Shown here piece by piece: positions 55,460 through 64,000 of a stretch of DNA of 64,000 nt. Within the stretch, counting starts at the first letter, position 1; each line of letters begins with the position of its first letter. The notes beneath the pieces are model-generated. The model made no database searches. It saw only the letters and a program-made list of their open reading frames with translations, and had not been told where the DNA came from. A program made the position numbers and the translations under genes. This stretch comes from Pseudoteredinibacter isoporae (GTDB lineage Bacteria; Pseudomonadota; Gammaproteobacteria; Pseudomonadales; Cellvibrionaceae): positions 1,674,001-1,738,000 of the forward strand of contig NZ_JAAONY010000001.1 in assembly GCF_011602085.1 (NCBI RefSeq), given 5' to 3'.

Positions 55460-56107
55460 GTGAAAAACAAGAAAGGAATTAGCAAGCCTGTACTGGGACT
55501 TGTAACTGCAATAGCGGCGCTCAACATGGCTGTCGCACAAGCAGATGACAGTGGGTTTTATGGTGGTGTTGCCATCGGCTCAGCAAATGGGGAGTACAGG
55601 GTCCAAGGTGTCGAGCAGGAATTAAGTGATCTGGGCTTGACAGGTTCCGTAAAAACTCGTGAATCCGATACGGCTGCCAAGATCTTTGCGGGTTATCAGA
55701 TTGTCGACAATCTTGCGGTGGAATTGGCCTATATCGATTTAGGTCGCCTCACAGCGGATACTACCGTTACTTTTCCGTTCCCTGGTGAAATCAATACGCA
55801 AACTGATGTTACCGGATTCAATTTCAGTTTGATTGGCGGTTTGAATCTTAGTGAAGCGTTTCGTGTGAATGCCAGGGTTGGCATTTTTTCCTGGGAAACC
55901 GAGTTTATCAATCAAGTGAACTTCCCAAGCAGCAATGCTCGCACAGCTCGCGATTACAGCGGCGAAGATTTCAGTTTTGGTGTGGGCGCCTCCTATCAAC
56001 TAACAGACACACTTTCTGTGCGTTTGGATTGGGAGCGTTTGAGTGCTGAGGATCTGGAATCCAGAGACTTTGATTTAACCACTGTCGGTTTGGAGATGAG
56101 ATTCTAA
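55460..56107 (+). CDS. Outer-membrane beta-barrel protein (OmpW/OmpX-like)
   Basis: A 215-residue outer-membrane protein with a signal peptide (LGLVTAIAALNMAVAQA) and a barrel of about eight strands; alternating strands are visible (DNLAVELAYIDLG, FNFSLIGGLNLS, FRVNARVGIF, FSFGVGASYQL, LSVRLDWERL) and the last residue is Phe (EMRF), the BAM signal. Translation starts at GTG with a strong GGAGG. It is 36 bp before the phytase-like gene. The role, pore or surface factor, is not known. Confidence 0.85.
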   Translation: MKNKKGISKPVLGLVTAIAALNMAVAQADDSGFYGGVAIGSANGEYRVQGVEQELSDLGLTGSVKTRESDTAAKIFAGYQIVDNLAVELAYIDLGRLTADTTVTFPFPGEINTQTDVTGFNFSLIGGLNLSEAFRVNARVGIFSWETEFINQVNFPSSNARTARDYSGEDFSFGVGASYQLTDTLSVRLDWERLSAEDLESRDFDLTTVGLEMRF

Positions 56108-56143
56108 ACCATCGTTACTGTGCAGACTAGAAAGGATATTCCC

Positions 56144-58477
56144 GTGAAACTATTTCGCAAATCAATTTTACCCGTAGCGATTCTGGCCAGCACTGTTGCT
56201 GCACCGCTAATGGCGAATTCATTATCGGATCTGATTAATAACTCTGTGAAAGATGCGCTGTATGGCAGCGAGCGAGAAAATCAGACCAAACAATATTTTC
56301 AGCGTAAGTCGACCTTCGCAATTTATCAAAATTTAGCTGCGGATGAAGCTCCGGAAACCGAAACCTCAGCCGAGATTATCGCCGTCAGCCCCGATGGCAA
56401 TACAGTTCTGTACACCGACAGCCAAATGGAGCGCTTGGGGTTTGTTGACATCACAGACCTGAGCGCACCTGTTGCCAAAGGTTTTTTGGCGTTGGATGGT
56501 GAGCCGACATCGGTTGCTGTAAAAGGGCAATATGCATTGGTGGTGGTGAATACCTCTGAAAATTATAAAAATACTTCAGGCCAGATTGTGGTAGTGGATA
56601 TCAGTGATATCTTGAGCCCGACAGTGGTTCGCACTCTGGAAATCTCAGGTCAGCCGGATTCTATCGCGATCAGCCCGAAAGGGAACTACGCTGCGGTTGC
56701 GGTCGAGAATGAACGTGATGAAGAGGCTTGTGCCGATGGTGATGGCGGTTTAATTGACGAAGCCCATGACGACGAAGACAAGTGTAATGAGTTGGGCGGT
56801 GAACTGGGCGGTTTACCGCAATACCCGGCGGGCTACTTGGCCATTGTTGATATGAATGGCCAACCTGCTGCCTGGAGTGTCAGCGATATGAGTTTGGAAG
56901 GATTGGCGATTCCAGACAGTGATGACCCCGAGCCCGAATATGTTGCAATTAATCACGGCAATTTGGCCGCCGTGAGCTTGCAGGAAAACAATGGCATGGT
57001 GTTGGTGGATTTGGAGCAATCCAAAATCCTGCAGCACTATGATGCCGGCTCTGTCGATCTAACGAATGTTGACGCAACCAAAAACGGTTTGATCGATCCT
57101 ATCGACGACTTGCTGGGCGTGTTGCGCGAACCCGATGCCGTCAGTTGGCTAAGTGATATGTATGTGGTTACGGCCAACGAAGGGGATTACCTGGGCGGTA
57201 GCCGAAGTTTCACCATTTTTGATATCCCTGGCGGCGTGAAATACGAAGCGGCCACAGATCTCGAAAACAAAGCCATTGAAAATGGCCACTTGCCAGAGAA
57301 GCGTGCGGCCAAGAAAGGCGTTGAACCGGAAGGTGTTACTTCAGCCATTATCAATGGTCGCAATTATCTCTTTGTGGGCTCCGAGCGCGGTAACTTTATA
57401 GCGGTTTACACAGTAAAAGATCCGACCAAACCGGAGTATCTGCAAATGTTGCCTACCGGTGTTGGCCCTGAAGGTTTGTTGGCGGTTCCCGGCCGTAACG
57501 CGTTCCTGGTGGCATCGGAGAAAGACGATGCCGGTGAAGGTTTCCGTTCGATGTTAACGGCTTACGAGTTGAGTGACAGTTCCAATTACCCGCAGATTAC
57601 CTCCGCGGGGAACGACGAATTAATTGGCTGGGCGGGGCTGTCCGGTTTGGTTGCTGATCGTAACGACGCTAAAACACTGTACAGCGTGAGCGATAGTGTG
57701 ATGAAGCAGTCTTACATTTACACCATTGATGCGGCTCAGGAGCCAGCGAAAATTACGTCTCGCGCAACGCTGAAAAAATCCGGCCAAGCCGTTGCTTACG
57801 ATTTGGAAGGCATTACTCAGAGTGCCAGCGGTGACTTCTGGTTAGTTTCTGAAGGAAAACCGGGCAGCAGTAATAATCTGCTGATTCTGACTTCCGCTGA
57901 GGGCGCCATTAAAGAGGAATACAAACTTCCAGAGGCGATTCAGGCCCAGCAGAAAAAATTCGGTTTTGAGGGCGTCACCGTTACCGGTACGGGAGCCAAT
58001 GAAAAAGTTCACGTGGCGGTTCAACGTGAGTGGGAAGGCGATCCGGATGGCATGGTAAAAATAGCCAGCTTCATGCCGGCTTCCGGTGAGTGGAGTTTTG
58101 TTTACTACCCGCTGGATACCCCTGTGACCGGCTGGGTGGGCTTGGCCGATATGGTGGCATTGGATGATGGACGCTTCGCAATTTTAGAACGCGATAATCA
58201 GCAAGGCGATTCGGCTGCGATCAAACGAATCTACACGGTCGATCTCGATGCCGCGAAAGATACGGGTCTTGCTTACCCTGTATTGGAAAAATCTCTGGCT
58301 CGTGATGTGTTGCCCGATATGAAGGCCGCAAACGGCTGGGTACCCGACAAGGTTGAAGGTCTGGCCGTGGGAGCAGACGGTGAAGTTTACCTGATTACCG
58401 ATAATGATGGTTTGGATGATGCGGTTGGTGAAACCCAGTTTCTGCGCCTTGGCCAACAGGATTCGGCATTCAATTAA
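56144..58477 (+). CDS. Exported phytase-like esterase with beta-propeller domain
   Basis: A 777-residue exported protein starting at GTG with AAGGA upstream. After a signal peptide (LPVAILASTVAAPLMA) comes an N-terminal beta-propeller-like half of repeated WD/NHL-type blades (SPDGNTVLYTDSQMERLGFV, GEPTSVAVKGQYALVVV, QPDSIAISPKGNYAAVAV), interrupted by an acidic insert with two cysteines (about residues 190-220, possible calcium site). The C-terminal 300 residues match the esterase-like phytase family (LEGITQSASGDFWLVSEGKP, GLADMVALDDGRFAILERDN, KVEGLAVGADGEVYLITDNDG). It probably hydrolyses organic phosphate esters in the periplasm or outside. Adjacent to alkaline phosphatase. Confidence 0.8.
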   Translation: MKLFRKSILPVAILASTVAAPLMANSLSDLINNSVKDALYGSERENQTKQYFQRKSTFAIYQNLAADEAPETETSAEIIAVSPDGNTVLYTDSQMERLGFVDITDLSAPVAKGFLALDGEPTSVAVKGQYALVVVNTSENYKNTSGQIVVVDISDILSPTVVRTLEISGQPDSIAISPKGNYAAVAVENERDEEACADGDGGLIDEAHDDEDKCNELGGELGGLPQYPAGYLAIVDMNGQPAAWSVSDMSLEGLAIPDSDDPEPEYVAINHGNLAAVSLQENNGMVLVDLEQSKILQHYDAGSVDLTNVDATKNGLIDPIDDLLGVLREPDAVSWLSDMYVVTANEGDYLGGSRSFTIFDIPGGVKYEAATDLENKAIENGHLPEKRAAKKGVEPEGVTSAIINGRNYLFVGSERGNFIAVYTVKDPTKPEYLQMLPTGVGPEGLLAVPGRNAFLVASEKDDAGEGFRSMLTAYELSDSSNYPQITSAGNDELIGWAGLSGLVADRNDAKTLYSVSDSVMKQSYIYTIDAAQEPAKITSRATLKKSGQAVAYDLEGITQSASGDFWLVSEGKPGSSNNLLILTSAEGAIKEEYKLPEAIQAQQKKFGFEGVTVTGTGANEKVHVAVQREWEGDPDGMVKIASFMPASGEWSFVYYPLDTPVTGWVGLADMVALDDGRFAILERDNQQGDSAAIKRIYTVDLDAAKDTGLAYPVLEKSLARDVLPDMKAANGWVPDKVEGLAVGADGEVYLITDNDGLDDAVGETQFLRLGQQDSAFN

Positions 58478-58580
58478 TGATGTTTAGACCTGGAGCAGCA
58501 CTAGGTTGCAGCTCCAGGGCATTTCCTATTGTCGCTTGATGACGTCGGGCGATACCCCAAATTTTTAAATGGAGAGAAAA

Positions 58581-60209
58581 ATGATTCTTCGCAAAAAACA
58601 ATTAGCGTGGATACTGCCTCTGTTGGGCGCGAGCTCAATTACCCTGGCAACTGACAGCAGTATTAAGAACCCAACAAACGCTGCACAGTGGCTCGAACAA
58701 GGCCAGGAGCAGGTTGCTCGCAATGGTGTTATTGCCCGTGAAGCCCTGCGTAACAGCCGTGCCCGTGCTAAAAACGTTATCTTGTTTGTCGGTGATGGTA
58801 TGGGAGTTTCCACCGTAACGGCCGCACGTATTCTGGCCGGTCAGCTGAACGGTGAAACCGGTGAAGAAAATCGCCTGTTCTTCGAAACGTTCCCGAACCT
58901 GGCCTTATCAAAAACCTATAACACCAACCAGCAAACACCGGATTCAGCGGGTACCATGACCGCCATGATGTCTGGTTTGAAAACCAAGGCCGGTATTATC
59001 GGAGTGAATCAGGAAGTGGTGCGTGGGGATTGCGCCAGCGTTCCTGGCAATGAAGTGGTAACGGCGCTTGAGCTTGCTGAAATCGTGGGTATGTCGACGG
59101 GTGTTGTTTCAACCGCGCGTATTACTCACGCGACGCCAGCGGCAACCTATGCGCACTCTATGGATCGCAACTTTGAAGATAACCGTGATGCGTCCAAGTT
59201 CAGCAACGCTGGCAGTTGCAAGGATATCGCGAGCCAGTTGATCGATTTCCCCCAGCGTTTCAGTGCATTTCCGCAGGTGGATGGCCTGGAAGTTGCCATG
59301 GGTGGTGGTCGCCGCTCTTTCCTGAAGCGCGAAGACGGTGCGGACCCGGAAGATGGTGGCAAAGGTGAGCGTACTGATGGCCGTGACCTGACCGCTGAAT
59401 GGACTCAAAAATACAGCTCTGCCAAATACGTTTGGGACAAGAGTGGCTTTGATGAGGTGAATACTGAAACGACCGATCACCTGCTCGGCCTGTTTGAAAT
59501 GTCTCATATGGAATACGAGTTCGATCGCAAAGACGACAAAGGCGGAGAGCCTTCTTTGAGCGAAATGACCAAAACAGCGATTGATGTTTTGGACAACAAT
59601 CCAGAAGGCTTTTTCCTGCATGTGGAATCCGGGCGCATTGACCACGGTCACCACGCAACCAACCCAATGCGCGCATTAACGGACGCTATCGAGTTCGCCA
59701 ATGCGGTAAAAGTGGCGTACGAGTCGACCGATCCGGAAGATACCTTGATTATTGTGACCGCGGATCACAGTCATGTGTTTACCCTGGCGGGCTACCCAAC
59801 TCGCGGCAATCCGATCTTGGGTAAAGTGGTGGGTAACGACAGCGCTGGTGAAAAGAAAGATGAACTGAGCCTGGCTTCTGATGGCTTGCCTTATACCACG
59901 GTGGGCTATACCAATGGTCGTGGCTTTAACTTCCTCGAAACCGGTGGTGACACCATTTACGGCTTACCCGTGAATATGGAAGGTCGTGTGGATCTGAGTG
60001 ATGTGGACACTGAAGATCAGGGTTTCCACCCTGAGACGCTGGTGCCGCGTTCTTCGGAAACCCACGCTGCTGAAGATGTTGCCATTTACGCGAGTGGTCC
60101 AGGTTCCAATCTGATCAATGGTTTGCTTGAGCAGAATGCGATTTATCATGTGATGAACAGCGCAGCTCGCCTGGAAAAACGCGCGAACAGCAAAGGTTGG
60201 TCTCGCTAA
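58581..60209 (+). CDS. Alkaline phosphatase (large, PhoA superfamily)
   Basis: A 542-residue exported alkaline phosphatase. Signal peptide, then the metal/nucleophile blocks: ILFVGDGMGVSTVTAARI (Asp), TPDSAGTMTAMMSGLKT (catalytic Ser), RITHATPAATYAHS, FLHVESGRIDHGHHAT (metal ligands), TADHSHVFTLAGYP and SSETHAAEDVAIYASGPGS. The length and the long insertion between the early and middle blocks are typical of the larger marine/Vibrio-type phosphatases. It releases phosphate from organic esters in the periplasm or outside. ATG 58581 has GGAGAG upstream; the ATG at 58569 does not. Confidence 0.95.
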   Translation: MILRKKQLAWILPLLGASSITLATDSSIKNPTNAAQWLEQGQEQVARNGVIAREALRNSRARAKNVILFVGDGMGVSTVTAARILAGQLNGETGEENRLFFETFPNLALSKTYNTNQQTPDSAGTMTAMMSGLKTKAGIIGVNQEVVRGDCASVPGNEVVTALELAEIVGMSTGVVSTARITHATPAATYAHSMDRNFEDNRDASKFSNAGSCKDIASQLIDFPQRFSAFPQVDGLEVAMGGGRRSFLKREDGADPEDGGKGERTDGRDLTAEWTQKYSSAKYVWDKSGFDEVNTETTDHLLGLFEMSHMEYEFDRKDDKGGEPSLSEMTKTAIDVLDNNPEGFFLHVESGRIDHGHHATNPMRALTDAIEFANAVKVAYESTDPEDTLIIVTADHSHVFTLAGYPTRGNPILGKVVGNDSAGEKKDELSLASDGLPYTTVGYTNGRGFNFLETGGDTIYGLPVNMEGRVDLSDVDTEDQGFHPETLVPRSSETHAAEDVAIYASGPGSNLINGLLEQNAIYHVMNSAARLEKRANSKGWSR

Positions 60210-60268
60210 TTTGCCATCCAATACCGGGCTTGCTTCAAGCTCGGCATGTTTTGTTGGTTTTAGGATTT

Positions 60269-60964
60269 ATGAATACGGTTAAATATTTAAAAAACCTGTC
60301 GGCCAAAGTATTGCCGTTTTTCGGGGTGCTTCTGCTGAGTTCGGGCGTTTTTGCGGAATCTTCTTTTTTGGATTTGAGCGCGCGTTTCAAAACTGAAGAA
60401 ATTCAGGGCTCAGAGAGCCGATCGGTAGGCAGTTGGACCTTGTGGCGCAAGCCAGGCTTGGTAGAAGTGCTGAACCAACACTCTCAGCGCGGAAACCGTT
60501 GGATTTTGAGCCGCAGCGGAAGCCTGACGTATCAGGATATCTCCCATAAACATCGCTTCAAAATTCTCTATCAGACCTCTGATTTTAAGAGTCTGGAAAT
60601 GAAGCCCGTTTGGTGGCAGAAGAACACCTTACTTAAAAAAGAATGGTTGCAAAAATTTAAGAAGAAAAGCCGAGCACACTATAAAGGACTGGTGACAGAA
60701 GAGTACGAAGGCCGTGTTGGCAATACGGCGATTCGATTTGTCTGGCTACCGAGTTTGCAGATTCCTCTGGAATTTGAAGAGCGTAAAAAAGATCGCACTT
60801 TGCGCCATCGGCTGGTAGAACACCACGAATTGAATGTGTCTCCCTGGTCCTGGCCTGAGAGTGAAGATTATGACGATATGGATTTCTCAGATTTGGGCGA
60901 CAATGAGTCCCATCAGATCGCTCATCAAATGATGGACGAAGCGGGTGTTGGGCACAAGCACTAA
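60269..60964 (+). CDS. Exported protein of unknown function downstream of alkaline phosphatase
   Basis: A 231-residue protein with a signal peptide (VLPFFGVLLLSSGVFA). The mature region is basic and tryptophan-rich in its centre (KPVWWQKNTLLKKEWLQKFK, then FVWLPSLQIPLEFE) with an acidic, His-containing tail (MDFSDLGDNESHQIAHQM, GHKH). It starts 60 bp after the phosphatase stop and shares its strand, so it is probably in the same operon. I do not recognise a family. ATG 60269 has AGGA upstream; the longer frame does not. Confidence 0.7.
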   Translation: MNTVKYLKNLSAKVLPFFGVLLLSSGVFAESSFLDLSARFKTEEIQGSESRSVGSWTLWRKPGLVEVLNQHSQRGNRWILSRSGSLTYQDISHKHRFKILYQTSDFKSLEMKPVWWQKNTLLKKEWLQKFKKKSRAHYKGLVTEEYEGRVGNTAIRFVWLPSLQIPLEFEERKKDRTLRHRLVEHHELNVSPWSWPESEDYDDMDFSDLGDNESHQIAHQMMDEAGVGHKH

Positions 60965-60968
60965 AAAA

Positions 60969-60988
60969 TATGCCCCGTTAGGGGCATA
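60969..60988 (-). terminator. Terminator of the aminotransferase gene
   Basis: Read leftwards: TATGCCCC-TAAC-GGGGCATA followed by TTTTTTAG. It lies 54 bp past the aminotransferase stop. Confidence 0.75.
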
Positions 60989-61041
60989 AAAGGACTTTCA
61001 ACGAACTGTACTGCAGTGTTTACTACAAAAAGAAACGGTTG

Positions 61042-62439
61042 TTACAACAAGCCTTCTTGTTTGAGATCTTCAATGGTGAGTTCAATACTTTTGCGCAGAG
61101 TACTCACCACAAAATCAACATCGGCCTTGCTCATGGTTAATGGCGGCGACATTACGTTCAGATGCACGATGGCGCGGGTAATCAGGCCTAACTCATCGGC
61201 GTGATTGGACACGCGCTTGCCGATATCCTGTTCTTCCGGGAATAGAGCTTTGGTCTCTTTGTTGGCCACGTACTCAACACAGACCATAAACTTACGTCCG
61301 CGCACTTGACCAACAATGGGCAGGTCTTCAAGGGTTTTGAGTTGCTGCTCGAAATACGGGCCCACTTCCATTACATTTTCCAGAAGCTTTTCTTTCTCCA
61401 GAATTTCAATATTCTTTAATGCGGCAGCACAAGCAACCGGATGGCCAGAGTAGGTGAAGCCGTGAGCAAAGCAGCGACCGGAATCTTCTTCGTTCAGTAC
61501 ATCCCAGATTTCATCCGAAAACAGCAGGGCACCCAAAGGCTGGTAGCCGGAGGTTAAACCTTTTGCCGAGGTAATCATATCGGGCACAATACCAAACTCG
61601 CTTTCTGAAGCAAACCAGTGGCCAAGGCGACCAAAGGCGGTAACCACTTCATCGGCCACAAACAAAATATCGTTCTGTTTACAAACCTCGTACATGCGCT
61701 TCAGGTAGCCTTCCGGCGCAACGATAACACCGCCAGCGCCCATAATTGGCTCGGCAAAAAACGCTGCGACTTTGTCGGCACCGAGTTCTGCAATTTTATC
61801 TTCAAATTCTTTGACCAACGCATCGACAAATTCCGTTTCACTCTGACCATCGGCTGCACAACGGTAGTAGTTGGGGTAGGACAGGTGGTGAATGGTATCG
61901 CTGATGTATTCGAACTCAGGTGGATGGTCGCCCGGTTTGCCGCCTATGGACATAGCGGCGTAAGTTGAACCGTGATAGGAATTCATGCGCGAGATAATGT
62001 GTTTTTTCTCGTGCTTGCCACGACAGTTCTGATAATAGTGAATCATGCGGAAGGCTGTATCGACTGCTGTTGAACCTCCGCAGGTAAAAAACACATGATT
62101 CAGAGGGCCGGGTGCCAGCTCCGCCAGTTTCGCAGCCAGCTTGGCAGCTGGCACATTGGTAAGGTCCACAAAAGGGCTGGCGTACGACATTTCATAGGCC
62201 TGTGCGGCAATGGCTTCTGCCATTTCCTTGCGACCCAAGCCGATATTGTTGCACCACAAACCGCCAACCGAATCAAAGTAGCGTTTACCATCAGTATCGT
62301 AGATATAACAACCCTCACCACGGGCAATGGCCAGGGCGCCTTCCTCACGGAATACATCAAAGATCTGCCAGGGGTGCAGGTGATGATCTTTATCCATTTG
62401 GTTAATGGCTTGGCTGTCGTATTGCGCTTGCTGGCTCAT
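61042..62439 (-). CDS. Class III pyridoxal-phosphate aminotransferase
   Basis: A 465-residue omega-aminotransferase. Motifs: GCYIYDTDGKRYFDSVGGLWCNN, VFFTCGGSTAVDTAFRMI, SRMNSYHGSTYAAM, AAFFAEPIMGAGGVIVAPEGYL, LFVADEVVTAFGRLGHWFA, and the PLP lysine in ITSAKGLTSGYQPLGAL. The overall form is that of the pyruvate-dependent polyamine/omega-amino acid transaminases (SpuC or omega-ATA type), but the donor is not decidable from sequence. Its upstream neighbour is a LuxR-type regulator transcribed the same way (140-bp gap), which may control it. Confidence 0.9.
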   Translation of the reverse strand: MSQQAQYDSQAINQMDKDHHLHPWQIFDVFREEGALAIARGEGCYIYDTDGKRYFDSVGGLWCNNIGLGRKEMAEAIAAQAYEMSYASPFVDLTNVPAAKLAAKLAELAPGPLNHVFFTCGGSTAVDTAFRMIHYYQNCRGKHEKKHIISRMNSYHGSTYAAMSIGGKPGDHPPEFEYISDTIHHLSYPNYYRCAADGQSETEFVDALVKEFEDKIAELGADKVAAFFAEPIMGAGGVIVAPEGYLKRMYEVCKQNDILFVADEVVTAFGRLGHWFASESEFGIVPDMITSAKGLTSGYQPLGALLFSDEIWDVLNEEDSGRCFAHGFTYSGHPVACAAALKNIEILEKEKLLENVMEVGPYFEQQLKTLEDLPIVGQVRGRKFMVCVEYVANKETKALFPEEQDIGKRVSNHADELGLITRAIVHLNVMSPPLTMSKADVDFVVSTLRKSIELTIEDLKQEGLL

Positions 62440-62579
62440 AGTGTTCTCAATCTAATAACTATTATGGTGAATAGGTTGCTAGGCTAAGCAAAAGCTCCCT
62501 AACTGCACATACCCCTATAGGGTAGGGTGACCCAAGCGGGGTAGGCGAGAGCGATTTCTGAACGCAATTATAGGGGGTT

Positions 62580-63452
62580 TTAGTTGCCAGGACGCTGATG
62601 ATAGGCCAACAGCGGGTCGCCCATATCCTGAGGCCCAAGAGTGCTGAGAGAGTTCAAAAACAGGGAGAAAAGCTCGGACTGGGAGTTGATGTCCAGCTTA
62701 CTGTAGAGATTACGCTTGTGAACCTTTACGGTTTCCATGGAAATGCTCAGCCGTTCAGCCATGGATTTGGTGGAATGGCCCTGTAGCAACAGACGGGCGA
62801 TCTCGGCTTCGCGCTGGGTTAAAAACGATTGTCCGAATTGAGTGAAAGCCTGCTGCAGACGCTGGTGCATATTGTCGCTTTCGGTGGCTCGGCTCGGTTG
62901 GCGGATTTCCTTCCAGTGCTGGGACATGACCGCCAGAACCCAAGGGCACAGAGTATTCAAGGTGGTTCGTGTGGCCTCGTCAAAGGCGGAGGTGCGGCAC
63001 AGGGAAAGGTGAATATAACCCTGTTCAATGCGCAGCAGGTAGCCGATTTCATCGGCAAAGTTTGCGTATTGAAAATACTGCCGAAAATATTCGCTCTGCT
63101 CGAAATCATCGGCGGCCAGTTCGGTCAGGCGATACATACCTGTGGGACGTTGTTCCTGGCAGGCTTGAAAATAGGGGTCTAAGAGATAGGCACCGCTCAT
63201 ATAACGGCTCATGCTGGCCTGCTTGCCCATGATGCCCTGTTCATAGATATCCAGCAGCAATTGTGGGCGTTCCTGTTCCAGAAAGGCAAAAGCGGCCAAG
63301 CTTTGCACGGGGCAAATATGCTCAAACAGCTGCATCATGCTATCGGCAAAACAGTCCTGGCCAAGGTTTTCAGTGACCCGGGCCATGGCCGGTATCAAGG
63401 CTTCAAGCATGGTTTCTTTCTCATACAGCGAAGGTGCGCGTAGTTCATGCAC
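62580..63452 (-). CDS. LuxR-type response regulator-like transcription factor
   Basis: A 290-residue protein with an unassigned N-terminal sensor half (about 1-215) and a C-terminal LuxR helix-turn-helix: LTQREAEIARLLLQGHSTKS, then MAERLSISMETVKVHKRNLY and SKLDINSQSELFSLFL. There is no phosphoacceptor receiver, so it is not a classical two-component regulator. The likely start is GTG 63452, with AGGGG upstream; ATG 63410 is an alternative. By position it may control the downstream aminotransferase; the 62511-62533 region between them carries overlapping ACCC/GGGT repeats. Confidence 0.85.
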   Translation of the reverse strand: MHELRAPSLYEKETMLEALIPAMARVTENLGQDCFADSMMQLFEHICPVQSLAAFAFLEQERPQLLLDIYEQGIMGKQASMSRYMSGAYLLDPYFQACQEQRPTGMYRLTELAADDFEQSEYFRQYFQYANFADEIGYLLRIEQGYIHLSLCRTSAFDEATRTTLNTLCPWVLAVMSQHWKEIRQPSRATESDNMHQRLQQAFTQFGQSFLTQREAEIARLLLQGHSTKSMAERLSISMETVKVHKRNLYSKLDINSQSELFSLFLNSLSTLGPQDMGDPLLAYHQRPGN

Positions 63453-63571
63453 AGCTTAAACCCCTGAGCTTGCGCGCAAAGCAACATTTTAAACACTTAG
63501 GCCTCAATATATGCAAATTGTGGTAGTCTGCCAAGGACAAGTCCCCGCAAAATAATAAAAGGATTCTTACC

Positions 63572-64000
63572 GTGGCCTTTATCCTGAAGCTGTTTAAGTG
63601 GCTGTTGCTGCTTATTATCGTTCTGGCAATAGCCGTTGCCGCACTCCTGCAGTTTGGTCCGCTTTCTTTGGGCAGTGTTAAAGCCATTCTTAATGTTCTG
63701 GGTGTATACAGCGTAGAGGCGCCCCAGCAAAGCCTGATTGCCCAGCGCTTAAAAGTTCCGGAAGGGTTTTCTGTGGGGCGCTACGCCGAAGGACTGACCA
63801 AATTGCGCTTTATCGAATTCAGCCGCAACGGAGATTTGTTGGGTGTGCTGTCGCGCGATGGGCAACTGGTTCGACTGAAGGCTGATAAAGACGGCGATGG
63901 CCGCCACGATGGTAAAGAGATCCTGATGGAAGGCCTGAAAGCACCCAATGATCTCGAATTTTACGAAGACTATTTATACATCGCCGAATCCAACGCCGTC
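63572..64000 (+). CDS. Membrane-anchored beta-propeller protein (PQQ/sugar-dehydrogenase-like), cut at the window end
   Basis: The first 143 codons of a gene starting at GTG, with AAAGGA upstream and divergent from the LuxR gene. A membrane anchor (FILKLFKWLLLLIIVLAIAVAALL) is followed by GLTKLRFIEFSRNGDLLGVL, DGQLVRLKADKDGDGRHDG and APNDLEFYEDYLYIAES, the pattern of soluble glucose/sugar dehydrogenase-like six-bladed propellers. Whether it is an active PQQ enzyme cannot be told from the fragment. Confidence 0.8.
   Translation, partial: MAFILKLFKWLLLLIIVLAIAVAALLQFGPLSLGSVKAILNVLGVYSVEAPQQSLIAQRLKVPEGFSVGRYAEGLTKLRFIEFSRNGDLLGVLSRDGQLVRLKADKDGDGRHDGKEILMEGLKAPNDLEFYEDYLYIAESNAV

Overview
This 64 kb window is chromosomal DNA of a gammaproteobacterium, most likely a marine heterotroph near the Cellvibrionales/Pseudomonadales. 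The left half has the gene order typical of that group: smpB, ratA, rnfH, bamE, fur, recN, grpE, dnaK, dnaJ, dapB, carAB, greA, yhbY, rlmE, ftsH, folP, glmM, tpiA, secG and tRNA-Leu(GAG). Two sodium-coupled NSS transporters, a giant calcium-binding-type adhesin and a large alkaline phosphatase fit a marine lifestyle. The genus assignment is inference; no phylogenetic comparison was possible here.

Layout. Positions 1-8,270: a TatD nuclease (cut by the window edge), two NSS transporters around smpB, the ratA-rnfH pair, bamE, fur, an unrecognised 186-aa protein and recN with a textbook LexA box. Positions 8,400-12,550: the heat-shock genes grpE, dnaK and dnaJ, with good sigma-32 promoters before grpE and dnaK. 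Positions 12,600-26,200: dapB, then a four-gene accessory block (acyl-CoA synthetase, Crp/Fnr regulator, Calx-beta autotransporter, chemoreceptor), then carAB behind what looks like a transcription attenuator, and greA. Positions 26,200-35,140: an MFS transporter, yhbY, rlmE, ftsH, folP, glmM, tpiA, secG and tRNA-Leu.

After the tRNA the expected rimP-nusA-infB block is absent and the DNA becomes accessory. It holds a TonB-C-domain protein, several small envelope proteins, a GNAT enzyme, two LysR regulators (one beside an orphan panB), a 3,151-residue LapA-type adhesin, a 56-residue protein that looks like a free-standing sigma-70 region 1.1, a TetR/acyl-CoA dehydrogenase pair, and an envelope/phosphorus module (outer-membrane barrel, phytase-like esterase, alkaline phosphatase, unknown periplasmic protein). 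The window ends with a class III aminotransferase, a LuxR-type regulator and the start of a membrane-anchored beta-propeller gene.

The most interesting signals are the stand-alone region 1.1 protein preceded by a perfect palindrome, the adhesin with a LapG-type TAAG site and ten nearly identical 393-bp repeats that show gene conversion, the candidate carAB leader-peptide attenuator, and several clean palindromes beside LysR, TetR and other regulators. No insertion sequence, prophage, CRISPR array or rRNA gene was seen.
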